Assembly (NCBI GenBank): GCA_001584585.1
Contig: LSYV01000105.1
Span: 78,360-88,632 of the forward strand
Length of the DNA: 10,273 bases
Direction: 5' to 3'
Source: Gonium pectorale
Lineage: Eukaryota > Chlorophyta > Chlorophyceae > Chlamydomonadales > Volvocaceae
The notes beneath the pieces were generated by a model, which was not told the DNA's origin, made no database searches, and was given only the letters and a program-made list of their open reading frames with translations. Made by a program: the position numbers and the translations under genes. Shown here in pieces: positions 1 through 8,186 of the stretch (position 1 is its first letter; each line of letters begins with the position of its first letter).

Positions 1-283
1 GCACCCCTTCCCTGCCCGCTCGCTCCTGGGACCGTCGACCCCCCCCCTTTCCATGCACCTCGGGCTTCTCTAGCGAGAGCACATTCTAATCCTCTGACAC
101 CCCCCCCCGCACGTGTGTGCGAGGGGGGGCGCCTGCGACTTGCCCGCGCGGACGGGAGTGTGCTTTGGAACGAAGGCAGGAGCGGCTTGGCAGCTGCTGG
201 ACGGGAGAATGCTGCTGGCTGCATGGTCAAACCGATTATTCAAAGGCCCCCTCTGTATGCTTCCCTCGTATCCCCTCCGTCAG

Positions 284-856
284 CCGCGTCGCCTTCGACC
301 TGTACCGGCACCGCCTGGCGCAGCAGCTAGCGGCCGCCAACCTGCAGGTAGGGTCTGGTGGGGTGGGGCGGCGATGTGCAGGTGTGGGAAGTTACGGCTT
401 CTAGGGGTTGGGGGATGGGTGGTACGGTTCAAGGGTTAACGGGATTACACACATTGCAGCCCGGCTGGCGCGCCGCCGACCCGCGGGTGCGCAGCCGTGC
501 GGGAGCCCCCACCTCAAGACACCCCACCGGGGGCTGCCCCCGCCAAGCTTCCAAGCGCACTCATAGCTGCACTTGCCCGCCGGTTGCGCAGCCCCCGTCT
601 CCCGCCCCGCCCCGCCCCGCCCCGCCCCGCGTCGCATCCTCCTAACCCATCATCTCACGACCCCATCTACCCGTCCTTGTGCGCCTTCTTCCCGTCCGAC
701 GCGCAGGCGGTGGCTTTGGCCAACGCGGCGGCGGACGCGGCGGCTGCCGCCAGCCACATGGGCCCGCACGCGCCCGGCGGCGGCGGCGGTCCGCGGGAGG
801 TCATCATCACGCGGGCGGGCAACCGGGTGCTGGTGCTGCAGCGGGCGGCGCCGTAG
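284..856 (+). CDS. 3'-terminal exons of an unrecognised gene (5' end outside window)
   Basis: I do not recognise this product. The proposed exons are 284-347, 460-486 and 707-856. The first follows a pyrimidine-rich stretch ending CCGTCAG and encodes SRVAFDLYRHRLAQQLAA and so on, its first base being the third base of a split codon. It ends CTGCAG|GTAGGG in phase 0. The 27-nt middle exon (PGWRAADPR) lies between ATTGCAG and a GTGCGC donor, also phase 0-0. It could be skipped without breaking the frame, so it is the least certain. The last exon opens after CGCAG at 704-706, reads AVALANAAADAAAAASH, then a Gly-rich stretch, then REVIITRAGNRVLVLQR, and stops at TAG 854-856. Codons are strongly G/C-ending, as expected for nuclear genes of this group. 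No membrane segment or catalytic motif is visible in the roughly 80 residues present. Bases 1-283 show no exon I can support and are probably intron. Confidence 0.5.
601..630. repeat. Pentanucleotide microsatellite (CCCGC)6
   Basis: Six exact tandem copies of CCCGC lie in the last intron of the first gene, about 75 nt before the acceptor at 706. It makes the intron's 3' half strongly pyrimidine-rich. Confidence 0.9.
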
Positions 857-1160
857 GGCGGCCGGGAGGGAGGGGCCGCAAGGGGTGGCAAGGGGGGAGG
901 GTCGGGCGGGGGCGGCCGCGGGAGGGGCCGGGCCGTCGGAGGGGCCTGGCAGGGGGTAGGGGCCGCAGGAGGGGAGGCAAGGGGGTGACAGGTTCACGGG
1001 AACGCATGAGTAGGGAAGAGGCCACCGCGCGTGTGCCCGCCTGCGCCTGCGCGTGAGCGGGGCGCAGGGGACGGCTGAATTGGGGTTGAAGGGAGGCTGT
1101 GAATAAACTAATGCTCTGATAGTGGGATGGGGAGTGGAACGGTGTGCTCGATGCATGGAT

Positions 1161-1178
1161 GCTGCTGCTGCTGCTGCT
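1161..1178. repeat. Trinucleotide microsatellite (GCT)6
   Basis: Six exact GCT units lie in non-coding sequence after the first gene. In one frame they would read as a Leu or Ala run, but no gene is supported here. Confidence 0.85.
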
Positions 1179-1367
1179 TGGGGCGGGCGACCATTGCTTT
1201 CTGCGGTGCGGTGCAGTGCGGGTGCGCGGCAGCATTTGGCCCCATCCGTCTACACGCCTCTGCATCGTTCGTGTGCGGTGGTATGCGGCCGAGGTGGGAG
1301 GGGAGGGGCTTGGGCGTGGCAGGCGGCGCGAGCCGCGCTGTGTGGGCCAGGCGCGGCACGCTGGTGA

Positions 1368-1380
1368 GGGGGGGGGGGGG
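1368..1380. repeat. Homopolymer run, 13 G
   Basis: Thirteen consecutive G residues in the putative 3' UTR/intergenic stretch. Such runs are prone to assembly length errors. Confidence 0.9.
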
Positions 1381-2110
1381 CGCTGGGAGAGGCCGCCTGA
1401 GACCGTTTCGCGATCCGCGCCCGAGGGGGTGGCACCCAAGGGCTGCCCTTTGCCGAATGCCGTGAGGTACCATGAACGCCATGCTGGTTTATGCTGCAAG
1501 CTGTATGGCGTGTATTGTGTTTGTTGGTAAGCGGCGTACGGCTTGTACGAGTCGAGTTCGATTGGAGTCCAACCAGCCGGACGTTCTGGCGCCGACCTGC
1601 GCGCCTGGGCTGACCGGCTGTGGGCACGGGGCGCACTATGCGCTGGTGGCGATGCATGTTTTGGAAGTTTGGGATTCTACGTGTTTGGCTGTTCGCGGTT
1701 GTCGGCTAGAATCGCTTACAAGAGGGACCCCATATATGACCTTGTTTGTTGCTGGTTGTTTCGTGACCGGCTGGCATGTGGGGGCGAATGCTGATATCGA
1801 TCGCCGCTCGCGCATGCAGGCCCTTCTACGGTGCCGTGTGTGCCAATGATGGGCGGTGCGTATGTACGGCGGGGTACGGCACGCTGTGGACGAGCTCTGT
1901 CGGCCCCGAGTGGGTGCAGTCGGGTGCGCCCAGTGGCAGCTCAGATGGGCTGGCTGCCTTTAGCCCTGGCCTCAGGTTTCGTTTTGTAGTGGCAGAAGAC
2001 TGCGGCTCTCCCTCCAACTGTTTTCTACGCTTTTCATCTTAGCCCGGTGTCCGGGGCTCCGGGGGGCGGGCACTGGCGACGGCTGCGCGCAAGGCACGGC
2101 AGTTGCGCCT

Positions 2111-2115
2111 TGTAA
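2111..2115 (+). terminator. Candidate TGTAA polyadenylation signal
   Basis: TGTAA is the usual poly(A) signal in Chlamydomonas and its relatives. This is the first copy on the + strand after the stop at 856, but it lies 1.25 kb away. It would serve the first gene only if that gene has a very long 3' UTR; otherwise it is a chance match or belongs to an unseen transcript. Confidence 0.2.
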
Positions 2116-2274
2116 GACCATGACTATATTCCACGGAGGTGTTCTGTCGGCCGCCTCCGGTTGCTTCAGCTGTGCGCCCATGCCCACGCCCATACCCCCC
2201 CCAGCCCGGGTTGGTCTCTCACCAATCTCGATACTCTGTCTCACACGGCAATGCCGTACAATGGGGAGCAGCCA

Positions 2275-2290
2275 TGTGTGTGTGTGTGTG
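2275..2290. repeat. Dinucleotide microsatellite (TG)8
   Basis: Eight exact TG units, about 40 nt beyond the candidate poly(A) signal of the minus-strand mS33 gene. Confidence 0.9.
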
Positions 2291-2329
2291 TCAGGCTGGC
2301 CCGCTGGCGGCCCCACGTGGCGGCTCTGG

Positions 2330-2334
2330 TTACA
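2330..2334 (-). terminator. Candidate TGTAA polyadenylation signal of the mS33 gene
   Basis: TTACA on the + strand is TGTAA on the - strand. It is the first copy downstream of the mS33 stop codon and implies a 3' UTR of about 460 nt, an ordinary length for this group. The open frames between it and the stop (for example 2531-2875 +) look like UTR shadows. Confidence 0.4.
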
Positions 2335-2794
2335 CGGCTCGCCCTCGCCCTCCCCTCCCCTCCAGGGCTGTTGATTCTGGTCATCCTCTGCAGCGTGACA
2401 GGGCAGCGCAGCACCGCCTGCAGCACCACCATCCCTTCAATCGCCCTCAAGGCGGCCAGACGGGAACACGTCATTAGGACGCCCTGAGGCAGGGCGACCT
2501 GATCACACAGTCTCATTTTGTCACGGCGCCTTGCACACACGGTCCACTCGTCGTATGCGTCGTTTTGATTTCAACACGGTCCACGAGGCAGCCAACCGCC
2601 CCGAAACAAAACGACGGGGGCTTTTGCCGCATGACGCGCAAATGCAGCTGTGCCCGGCGGACCCCCGGACGCGCGGCAGCACATCAAGCCCCGCAGCAGC
2701 TGCGGCCGACCGCCCCCGGAGCCCCGCAGCAACCTCCCTGCGCTCCCCGCCCCTCCCCCCCAAAGCGACGCATCACCGCGTAGGATGGCCTGGT

Positions 2795-4272
2795 TCACTT
2801 CTTCTTGCCGCCCTTGCCCCCCGCAGCAGCAGCCTCCTCCGCACCCTCCTTGTCCTTCTTTTGCCGCCGGTTTAGCTCCTTGCTCAGCTTGCTGCAGGGG
2901 ATAGGAAGAACGAGGCGGGGCGGGGCGGCATGCGGCGGGCGGGTGGGCGGGTGGGCGGATGGGGGGCGCGGGGCGGCAGGTGCGCAGGGCGCCGTTCCAG
3001 GCGCACACGCAACGGCGGCGCGCAGCCGGACGCGGCGCTGATCCTGGGCGGGCGGCTGGGCACGGCACGGCCAGGCGGGCGGTGCGACCAAGCAAGCTGA
3101 TACCGGTAGGGCGGACCACATCGGAAATGTCTCGCCAGGGCGATTCGCAATTCCGCAGCCCCGGCGTTCAGCCCGGCACCCATTATTGCCAGCCCGGCAC
3201 CCGTTAGTGCTCAGCGGAGCACTTGACCTCCACTAGGTACCCGCGACCGTACCATAGCAGTGATAGCACTGGCCGGGACACTGGGCCTGTGAGCTCCTGT
3301 GAATCCTGGCCCCAGGCCCAGGACGCAGCATGCAATTTGCTTCAACGTACGGTACCCTCCCCTACCGATGCGCCCGCCCCGACTCCAAAGTCGCCGACGG
3401 GCAAAGGAGCCCGGCACACGGCATCGGCCACGACGACGCGCCCACAGACTAATCCCTGCCCGCCCACAGCCTCCCCCCTAAACACACACGGGACGCCTTG
3501 CAATCTTCTGACCACCGGGAACGTTGGGAAGCTAAGCTTTTGACGGATCGGGATGGCATGCGCCTCCGGCCCCTCTACTGGGAGCGCTTTCGACTCTCCG
3601 ACCCTCCCACCCCCGGGCGAGGACACTCACTACTCGCGCTCCTCGTTGTGGAAGCCGGGCAGCTCGGGGGGCGGCGTGAAGTACCAGTCCGCCAGCACGG
3701 GGCCCTGCAGCGGCCGGGCCAGCGCGCGCCGGCCCGTCCGCTCGCCCGCCCGGACGGGCCGCCCGAACAGCTCGAGCCGCATCTTCTGCAGGATGGCGTC
3801 AGGGATGGAGTCAGGGTCGGGGTAGCGCTGCGCCAGGCCCGAGTAGAAAGGGAGGAGGTTGCCCGCGGGGGCGGTCGACGGTGTTGGGACGGCCCCGTGC
3901 GGCGCGGCCTCCGCGGGCGCCCCTAGCCCCGCCTGCTTCGTCGCCTGCGGGGCCGTACGCAAGCAGGGAGCAGAGAAGGGGTGTTGGCAAGGCGGGAGGC
4001 ACAGCCGCAGGAGGATGCAACGCGTGCCAGGCGTGCGGACTGTCCTATGTGCCGAACCCCCCGCGTACCGTGCTCGTGGCGGTGGGGACGCCTGTCGCGA
4101 GCCACCTCGTCCCTGAAGGTGCGATCCAGGCCGCAGAATCCCACGAGCGACCGCTTGTGCTCGCGGCGCAGTTGCACGCTGTCGCGACAGGCTCATGATG
4201 CCCGCCGCGAGAGAGTACGTCCTTGAGTCCCCGACCAGTCGTCAGTAATAGCATATGCGCGTGTTGCCGCAT
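2795..4272 (-). CDS. MRPS33: Mitochondrial small-subunit ribosomal protein mS33
   Basis: The product is a structural protein of the mitoribosome small subunit. Preferred model: exon 1 4272-4069, exon 2 3944-3631, exon 3 2891-2795, 204 residues, stop TGA 2797-2795. The family signature is in order: LELFG (125-129), ERTGRR (136-141), RPLQGPVLADWY (145-156), EEREYKLS (169-176), then a Lys-rich tail ending GGKGGKKK. This follows the mS33/Rsm27 pattern of [IL]FG, RTG-K-L, L-GP and YY/WY, a charged helix and a basic end. Intron 2 (739 nt) has a GTGAGT donor at 3630 and a CTGCAG acceptor; TA plus C restores Tyr173, completing the conserved charged helix. Intron 1 (124 nt) uses GTACGC and a pyrimidine-rich CGCAG, phase 0. 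The N-terminus is doubtful. ATG 4254 is another in-frame start. Alternatively ATG 4196 opens a continuous frame into exon 2 without intron 1 (220 residues), with an Arg-rich, acid-free start resembling a mitochondrial targeting peptide. Known mS33 proteins are only about 100 residues, so either model has a long N-terminal extension. Confidence 0.68.
2937..2955 (+). other. G-quadruplex motif in intron 2 of the mS33 gene
   Basis: The + strand has five GGG runs separated by single bases (C, T, C, T). This is a canonical G-quadruplex motif with one-base loops, a highly stable class. It lies on the template strand of the mS33 gene, 46-64 nt upstream of the intron 2 acceptor, so the transcript carries the C-rich complement in its pyrimidine tract. 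Further G runs follow to about 2971. Confidence 0.7.
3169..3210. repeat. Tandem duplication of a 21-bp unit
   Basis: Copies at 3169-3189 and 3190-3210 both begin CAGCCCGGCACCC and differ at two positions. They lie in intron 2 of the mS33 gene. The second copy runs straight into a perfect hairpin at 3206-3223 (7-bp stem, loop AGCG). Confidence 0.85.
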
Positions 4273-4474
4273 GACGACAGCGACAGTGCGACAACTGATG
4301 CGAGGTTGGGCTCTTCAAGTGAGTGAGCTAAGCTGTGTATGTGCACGTTTAGCTTCAACGGAGCGGTAATGAAATACAAGCATGGACAAATAGCATCGCA
4401 GACATATCATACCGTACGCCGAGCTCGTTTGCCCCTTTTGACACATCGATTCGGTGCCGCAATTTCAGTGTAAT
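4273..4474. promoter_or_regulatory. Candidate bidirectional promoter between the mS33 and EEF2KMT genes
   Basis: The two recognised genes are head to head, with only about 200 nt between their proposed start codons. This interval is clearly richer in A/T than the flanking exons, for example GAAATACAAG near 4370 and ACATATCATA near 4403. Both 5' UTRs must fit here too. I see no convincing TATA box. A 6-bp inverted repeat (AGCTAA at 4326-4331 with TTAGCT further right) is too short to interpret. CAATTTCAG just before the ATG at 4475 resembles a splice acceptor, so a 5'-UTR intron in the EEF2KMT gene is possible. The promoter role is inferred from position only. Confidence 0.35.
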
Positions 4475-7400
4475 ATGGACGATGACTTGTGGCCGATAGT
4501 GTGCTTGCTGCGGAGTGCGGCTCCGGCACCCCTCGTGATAGAGCGACTGAAGCGCATCCCCAAACCACTACCAATAGATGCCGGGGACGGCGATGATGGC
4601 GAGGGGGAAGGGGCTGAAGGCGGGCCACTCGGCGAGGAAGTGCAGACCCGCTTCCTAGTACTACTCGAACGGGATGCGGTGCTGTCGCTGGCGGGCCTGC
4701 AGCCTCAGTACCGGCGCAGTCTGCTAAAGCGGCTGCTGAAGGAGGTGGAGGCGCAGCGCGGAGCGGTTTCCGATGAGCTGGCGGCCGCGTGGGCAGCTGT
4801 CCTGGCGGGCTCAGCGGAGGCGGCGGCGGGAGGGGTGAGCTCGCACAGGACATGGATGCAGGCGGTTGGCCCTGACGGGCTCTCCGTCAGTCAGGGGGGC
4901 GGATGCTGAGGGGTCAGCGCCGCGGGAGTCGTGTGCGCCTGTCCTGCGGCAGGCGGCGAATGCAGTTCCGCAGTCCCGTAACGGTTACCCAGTGTATCAC
5001 GTGCGGTGGGGTGCTACCGGTATCTGCACACATTGCACACTCACATGCACAGTACGGTATGCTGTGCGGTTGTGATGTACGGTCACGGGCTGAGGTCTAC
5101 CACACCCGACTTCCCGAAGGGTAATCGGGATGGCGGTGCCGACTGGCTACTCAAGACCTTTGCGTACGGCCCATCGGTGAAACCAGCAGTGGATGGCTCC
5201 GGAGCCATGTCCGAGGCGCTCCGCGATGGACCTTCGCAACCGCAGCCGCTGCCACCCGCCGTGACGGAGCGTCATGTGAGGTGCCTCGCGGCGGCCCTGG
5301 CGGCGCTCCCGCATGGGCCGCCGGCCGGCGGGCGCCCCGCAGAGGACTGCGAGCTGCGCACTCCGTGCTGCGCAGCACAGGGCGATACGCCGCCTGGACC
5401 CGATGACGCTGCCGTCGGGCCGGCCACGGCCTCAGACTCGGCAGGGCTGGCTCACTCGCCCGAACGGTGAGTGCGGAGAGAGCGTGTGCGCCGTGAGAGG
5501 GGAGCTTCCGGGGGCGGCTCACGGCACAGCACGGCAGCCGCTCATTCGCAGCCCGCTCGTTTGCCTGGGCAGTGAGTACAAACCCCAATGGAGTTGAGCT
5601 CCGGGCGTCCGCGCGTGCTCGGCACGGTCGCCACGGTTACAGCGGCGGGGCACTGGCCCTCAGCTGGGGCTCCCCTGCACGCTGTGGTGGCCGTGCGCGC
5701 GTGCCGTGCCTCCCCGTGCACCAGCGGGTGGGGGGGAGGTGGCAGCTGACGCACCCGCCTGCGGTCCCTGGACGAGCCGGCTGGCTGGCTGGCGAGGGTG
5801 GGGACAGGGCCGGTTCGAGCGCACCGTGCGTATAGCCCGGGGCTCGTCGCTGGCAAGCTTGATCAGGAAATGCGCATCAAGTCGCGTCACGCTGGGTCGG
5901 GTTGGGTTGGTTTGCGCTCTCGTCCGTGCGTTTACTCTTGGCTTGGATGACCGTGTCTGCACGGCGCAATCCACACTACCTGCGCGCCCCGACCGCAGGT
6001 CTGCGGGTGGCGGTGGCGGCAGCGCGTGTGACCCGTCCGCTGCCGCTGCTGCGGCCGCTGGTTCGGGCTGCTGGGGGCTGGTGACGCTGCGAGTGAGCGC
6101 CAACCTGCTGGCGGGCAGCACGGGGTGCCACGAGTGGGAGGCGAGCTTCGCCCTGGCGCAGTGGGTGCTGGGCCGCCCGGAGCTGTTCGCAGGTGCGCCG
6201 GGCGAGCGCCGAAGTGGGTCGGGACGAGCACACGCATAAGGTTGTGTTCGCAGGTGGGTACGTGCCGGCCTGCGAGCTCAGGCGTCGGGTGCCTGCCTGC
6301 CTGCCTATGAATGTGGCTATGAGCCTTTGACCGTCTTCCCAGATGGAGTTACTCGCCGCGACGTGGTGAAGGTTGTTGCGGTCCTGTTTGCGTCAGTGGG
6401 CGTACCTGCCCGGACGGTACGAAGCCCCGCACCGCACCGCACCGCACCGCACCGCACCGCATCTGCCTCTTCCTCCTGACATTTCTGCACTCGCTGCAGG
6501 CGGCGCCGGCAACGCTCTTTCGGCATCCGTGGGGCATCCGTGGGGCATGCGGCCGTGCCACCTCGCTGCCCACACGCACGTTACCGATGTCACCGCACCT
6601 TCCCCACCCGCCCCATCGGCCTCACCTGCCAACCTTGCCCCGTGCTGCCTGCTCCACACGTGGCCCGTGAGCGCAGGCCGGCGCGTCCTGGAGCTGGGCT
6701 GCGGCGCGGGCCTGGTGGCGGTGGCTCTGCGCCGCGCGGGTGCGGCCCTGGTGGCCGCCACCGACGGCAGCGCGGAGGCGGTGGCCAACTGCGCCGCCAA
6801 CCTGGCGCTCAACGGCCTGGGCTGCCCCGTGGTGGAGTGCGATGGCGCACGCGACCTGGCGGCGCTGCAGGAGGTGGGCTGGGCATGTCCACCTCTCTCG
6901 CGCGCTTTTTATCGTTCGCTCACTCTCTGGATCTGGGGCTACGGCATGCGCAGGAGAATGGGCCGAGGGGCATGAGGCGGCTTTGGCAAAAGTACGACCT
7001 TCAGGGGAAAAGAGCAGAGGAAGGGCAGACGATGAGGGGTGGGGGATATGCTGAGCATTTGGGGCCTCCTCCCGAACGGCGTGTTTGAAGGGCGGGGCCG
7101 ATTGCTCGAGAGCAGGCAAGCGCGGGGATGAGGCTCCCTGACCGTTCCCTTCCGCACCGTCTGCCGGGGCCCTTGGATGCCGGTTGGGAAGTACAAGCCT
7201 GCACCTAAAGCTTGTAGGGCGTGTTTGCTTTCTGTTCCCCATGTATTCAGCTGGTGCCGTATGGCGCTGCCACGCCGCGTACTACTAGGTTGTGTACGGC
7301 CCCGCGTGCAGAGCTGGCCACACAGGAGCAACTGCCGTAGATGCCGGTAACAACCGCCCTTGCTCAATCCGTGCTCACAACCCCCCACCCCCACCCCCAT

Positions 7401-8050
7401 CCTCGCCGCAGGGTATGGCTGTGTCGGTGCTGGCCTGGGAGGAACCCGTCCCGCCGGAGGGCCTGGGGTTCGACACCGTGGTCGCATCCGACGTGCTGTA
7501 CGACCCAGGTGCGACCCGAATCACCCCAACCCCCCCAACCCTGCGTTCCGAATGTCGGCGCGCGGGCACGCATCATCGTGCAGTCGGCACCTGAACATCC
7601 GTCCAAGCTTTTCTCCGAATCAATCCAATATGTACGCTGCGAGCACACGGTCATCCTCAGCACTGGTGACCTCCGACGCTTCGCGTCCAACCCTGCACCG
7701 GACATGCGCCCTTGGCCGCAGAGGTGGTCCCAGTCCTCGTGCAGCTGCTGGCACGACTCCTGACAGCCGGCGGGTGCACAGCCGGGGCCAGTGCTCCTGG
7801 CGGTAGCGGTAGCGGCGCCAACGCTGCCGCGACAACGGCGGCGTCGCCCACGGCCTACCTTGCCACCCTGCGCCGCAACCCCGCCACGATGGAGCTCTTC
7901 CTGCGCTCCGCGGAGGGCGCCGGGCTGCGGCTCGAAGAGCTGCGGTGCTGGCGGGAGGGCGGCGCGGTGCGGTTCCACCACGTGCCGGCGCTGGAGGACG
8001 AGGGCACGGTTGGGCGGCTGGTGCTGCACCGCATCACCTCGGGCGGCTGA
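4475..8050 (+). CDS. EEF2KMT: FAM86/EEF2KMT-type protein-lysine methyltransferase (eEF2-Lys methyltransferase)
   Basis: Family members use S-adenosylmethionine to methylate a lysine of cytosolic elongation factor 2 (human EEF2KMT/FAM86A, yeast Efm3). Exons: 4475-4834, 5246-5466, 5999-6192, 6677-6873, 7412-7508, 7722-8050. All junction phases agree and the model gives 465 residues. Residues about 57-112 carry a FAM86 N-terminal-domain pattern (VQTRFLVLLERDAVLSL, then YRRSLLKRLLKEVEAQ and DELAAAW). A Pro/Ala/Gly-rich linker fills about 121-219. Then come VTLRVSANLLAGSTGCHEWE (222-241), with ALAQWVLGRPELF matching the helix before motif I; VLELGCGAG (262-270, SAM-binding motif I); TDGS (287-290, acidic loop); ASDVLYDP (349-356, the DVLY motif of family-16 methyltransferases); and a C-terminal half with the family's late RNP-type segment (RRNPATMELF). 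Introns are 411, 532, 484, 538 and 213 nt. Least certain are the exon 1 donor and the start of exon 2. Reading past 4834 gives SHRTWMQAVGPDGLSVS, which resembles the family's linker, so exon 1 may run to a GTCAGT donor at 4886 (+17 residues). The substrate is inferred from the family. Confidence 0.82.
6246..6256 (+). other. Duplicate of the exon 3 donor site inside intron 3
   Basis: The 11-mer GTTCGCAGGTG spanning the exon 3/intron 3 junction (6185-6195) recurs exactly 61 nt downstream. The second copy is followed by GGTA, so it also makes a usable donor (GTGGGT at 6254). Using it would extend exon 3 through an in-frame TAA at 6237-6239 and truncate the enzyme just before SAM motif I. Confidence 0.5.
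6431..6460. repeat. Pentanucleotide microsatellite (ACCGC)6
   Basis: Six exact ACCGC units lie in intron 3 of the EEF2KMT gene. Its unit and copy number resemble the (CCCGC)6 tract in the last intron of the first gene. Confidence 0.9.
6522..6548. repeat. Short 11-bp tandem repeat
   Basis: GGCATCCGTGG occurs twice in tandem (6522-6532, 6533-6543), followed by a partial third copy (GGCAT). It lies in intron 3 of the EEF2KMT gene. Confidence 0.75.
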
Positions 8051-8070
8051 GCGTGTGTGGTGCTCTGGTA

Positions 8071-8090
8071 CACCGTATACCGGTACGGTG
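8071..8090 (+). other. Hairpin in the EEF2KMT 3' UTR
   Basis: CACCGTA and TACGGTG form a perfect 7-bp stem around a 6-nt loop, starting 20 nt after the stop codon. It would be present in the mature transcript. Role unknown. Confidence 0.45.
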
Positions 8091-8181
8091 CGCAAAGACA
8101 GCGTGCTCGAGGCAGACGGTGAACGAGCAAGTTCCGACAGCAAGCGACCAACCCAAGCCGGCAGCCCACTTTGACTTGGCG

Positions 8182-8186
8182 TGTAA
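8182..8186 (+). terminator. TGTAA polyadenylation signal of the EEF2KMT gene
   Basis: TGTAA lies 132 nt after the stop codon at 8048-8050 and is the first copy downstream on the + strand. TGTAA is the dominant poly(A) signal in volvocine green algae, with cleavage usually some 10-20 nt later. This would give a compact 3' UTR of about 150 nt. Confidence 0.55.

Larger units (their letters stand above)
857..2329. other. Gene-free stretch: probable long 3' UTR plus intergenic DNA
   Basis: No coding gene can be supported here. Bases 857-1080 are G-rich, purine-biased sequence directly after the stop of the first gene. From about 1100 to 2110 base composition drops and becomes G/T-rich, typical of 3' UTR or intergenic DNA in volvocine algae. 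The longest open frames (1472-1849 and 1776-2042, + strand) are rich in Cys and Trp codons with no domain or codon bias, so I read them as chance. The only AATAAA-like motif is at 1102-1107. The first TGTAA on the + strand after the stop at 856 is at 2111-2115. Simple repeats inside are listed separately. Confidence 0.6.

Noticed and set aside
1102..1107. AATAAA as a poly(A) signal for the first gene
   Set aside because: Volvocine algae mainly use TGTAA, and a single AATAAA is expected by chance. Kept only as an alternative in a finding.
807..1499. 230-codon open frame on the - strand
   Set aside because: Pro/Ser/Arg low complexity across a G-rich 3' flank, with no conserved segment and no splice context.
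1776..2042. Open frame containing a Cys-rich stretch (CANDGRCVCTAGYG) reminiscent of EGF-like modules
   Set aside because: Only one short cysteine cluster in a T/G-rich region, and the codon use is unlike the real exons. Treated as coincidence.
2624..4276. 13-mer TTGCCGCATGACG at both ends of the mS33 gene (2624-2636 and 4264-4276)
   Set aside because: A 13-nt repeat pair is expected about once by chance in a window of this size, and the flanks do not match.
6622..7242. 206-codon open frame on the - strand
   Set aside because: It overlaps the SAM-motif exon (6677-6873) antisense and extends through intron 4; shadow of the real gene.
7364..8143. 259-codon open frame on the - strand
   Set aside because: It is antisense to EEF2KMT exons 5-6 and intron 5. 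It is open because of GC-rich codon structure on the opposite strand and has no domain-like content.
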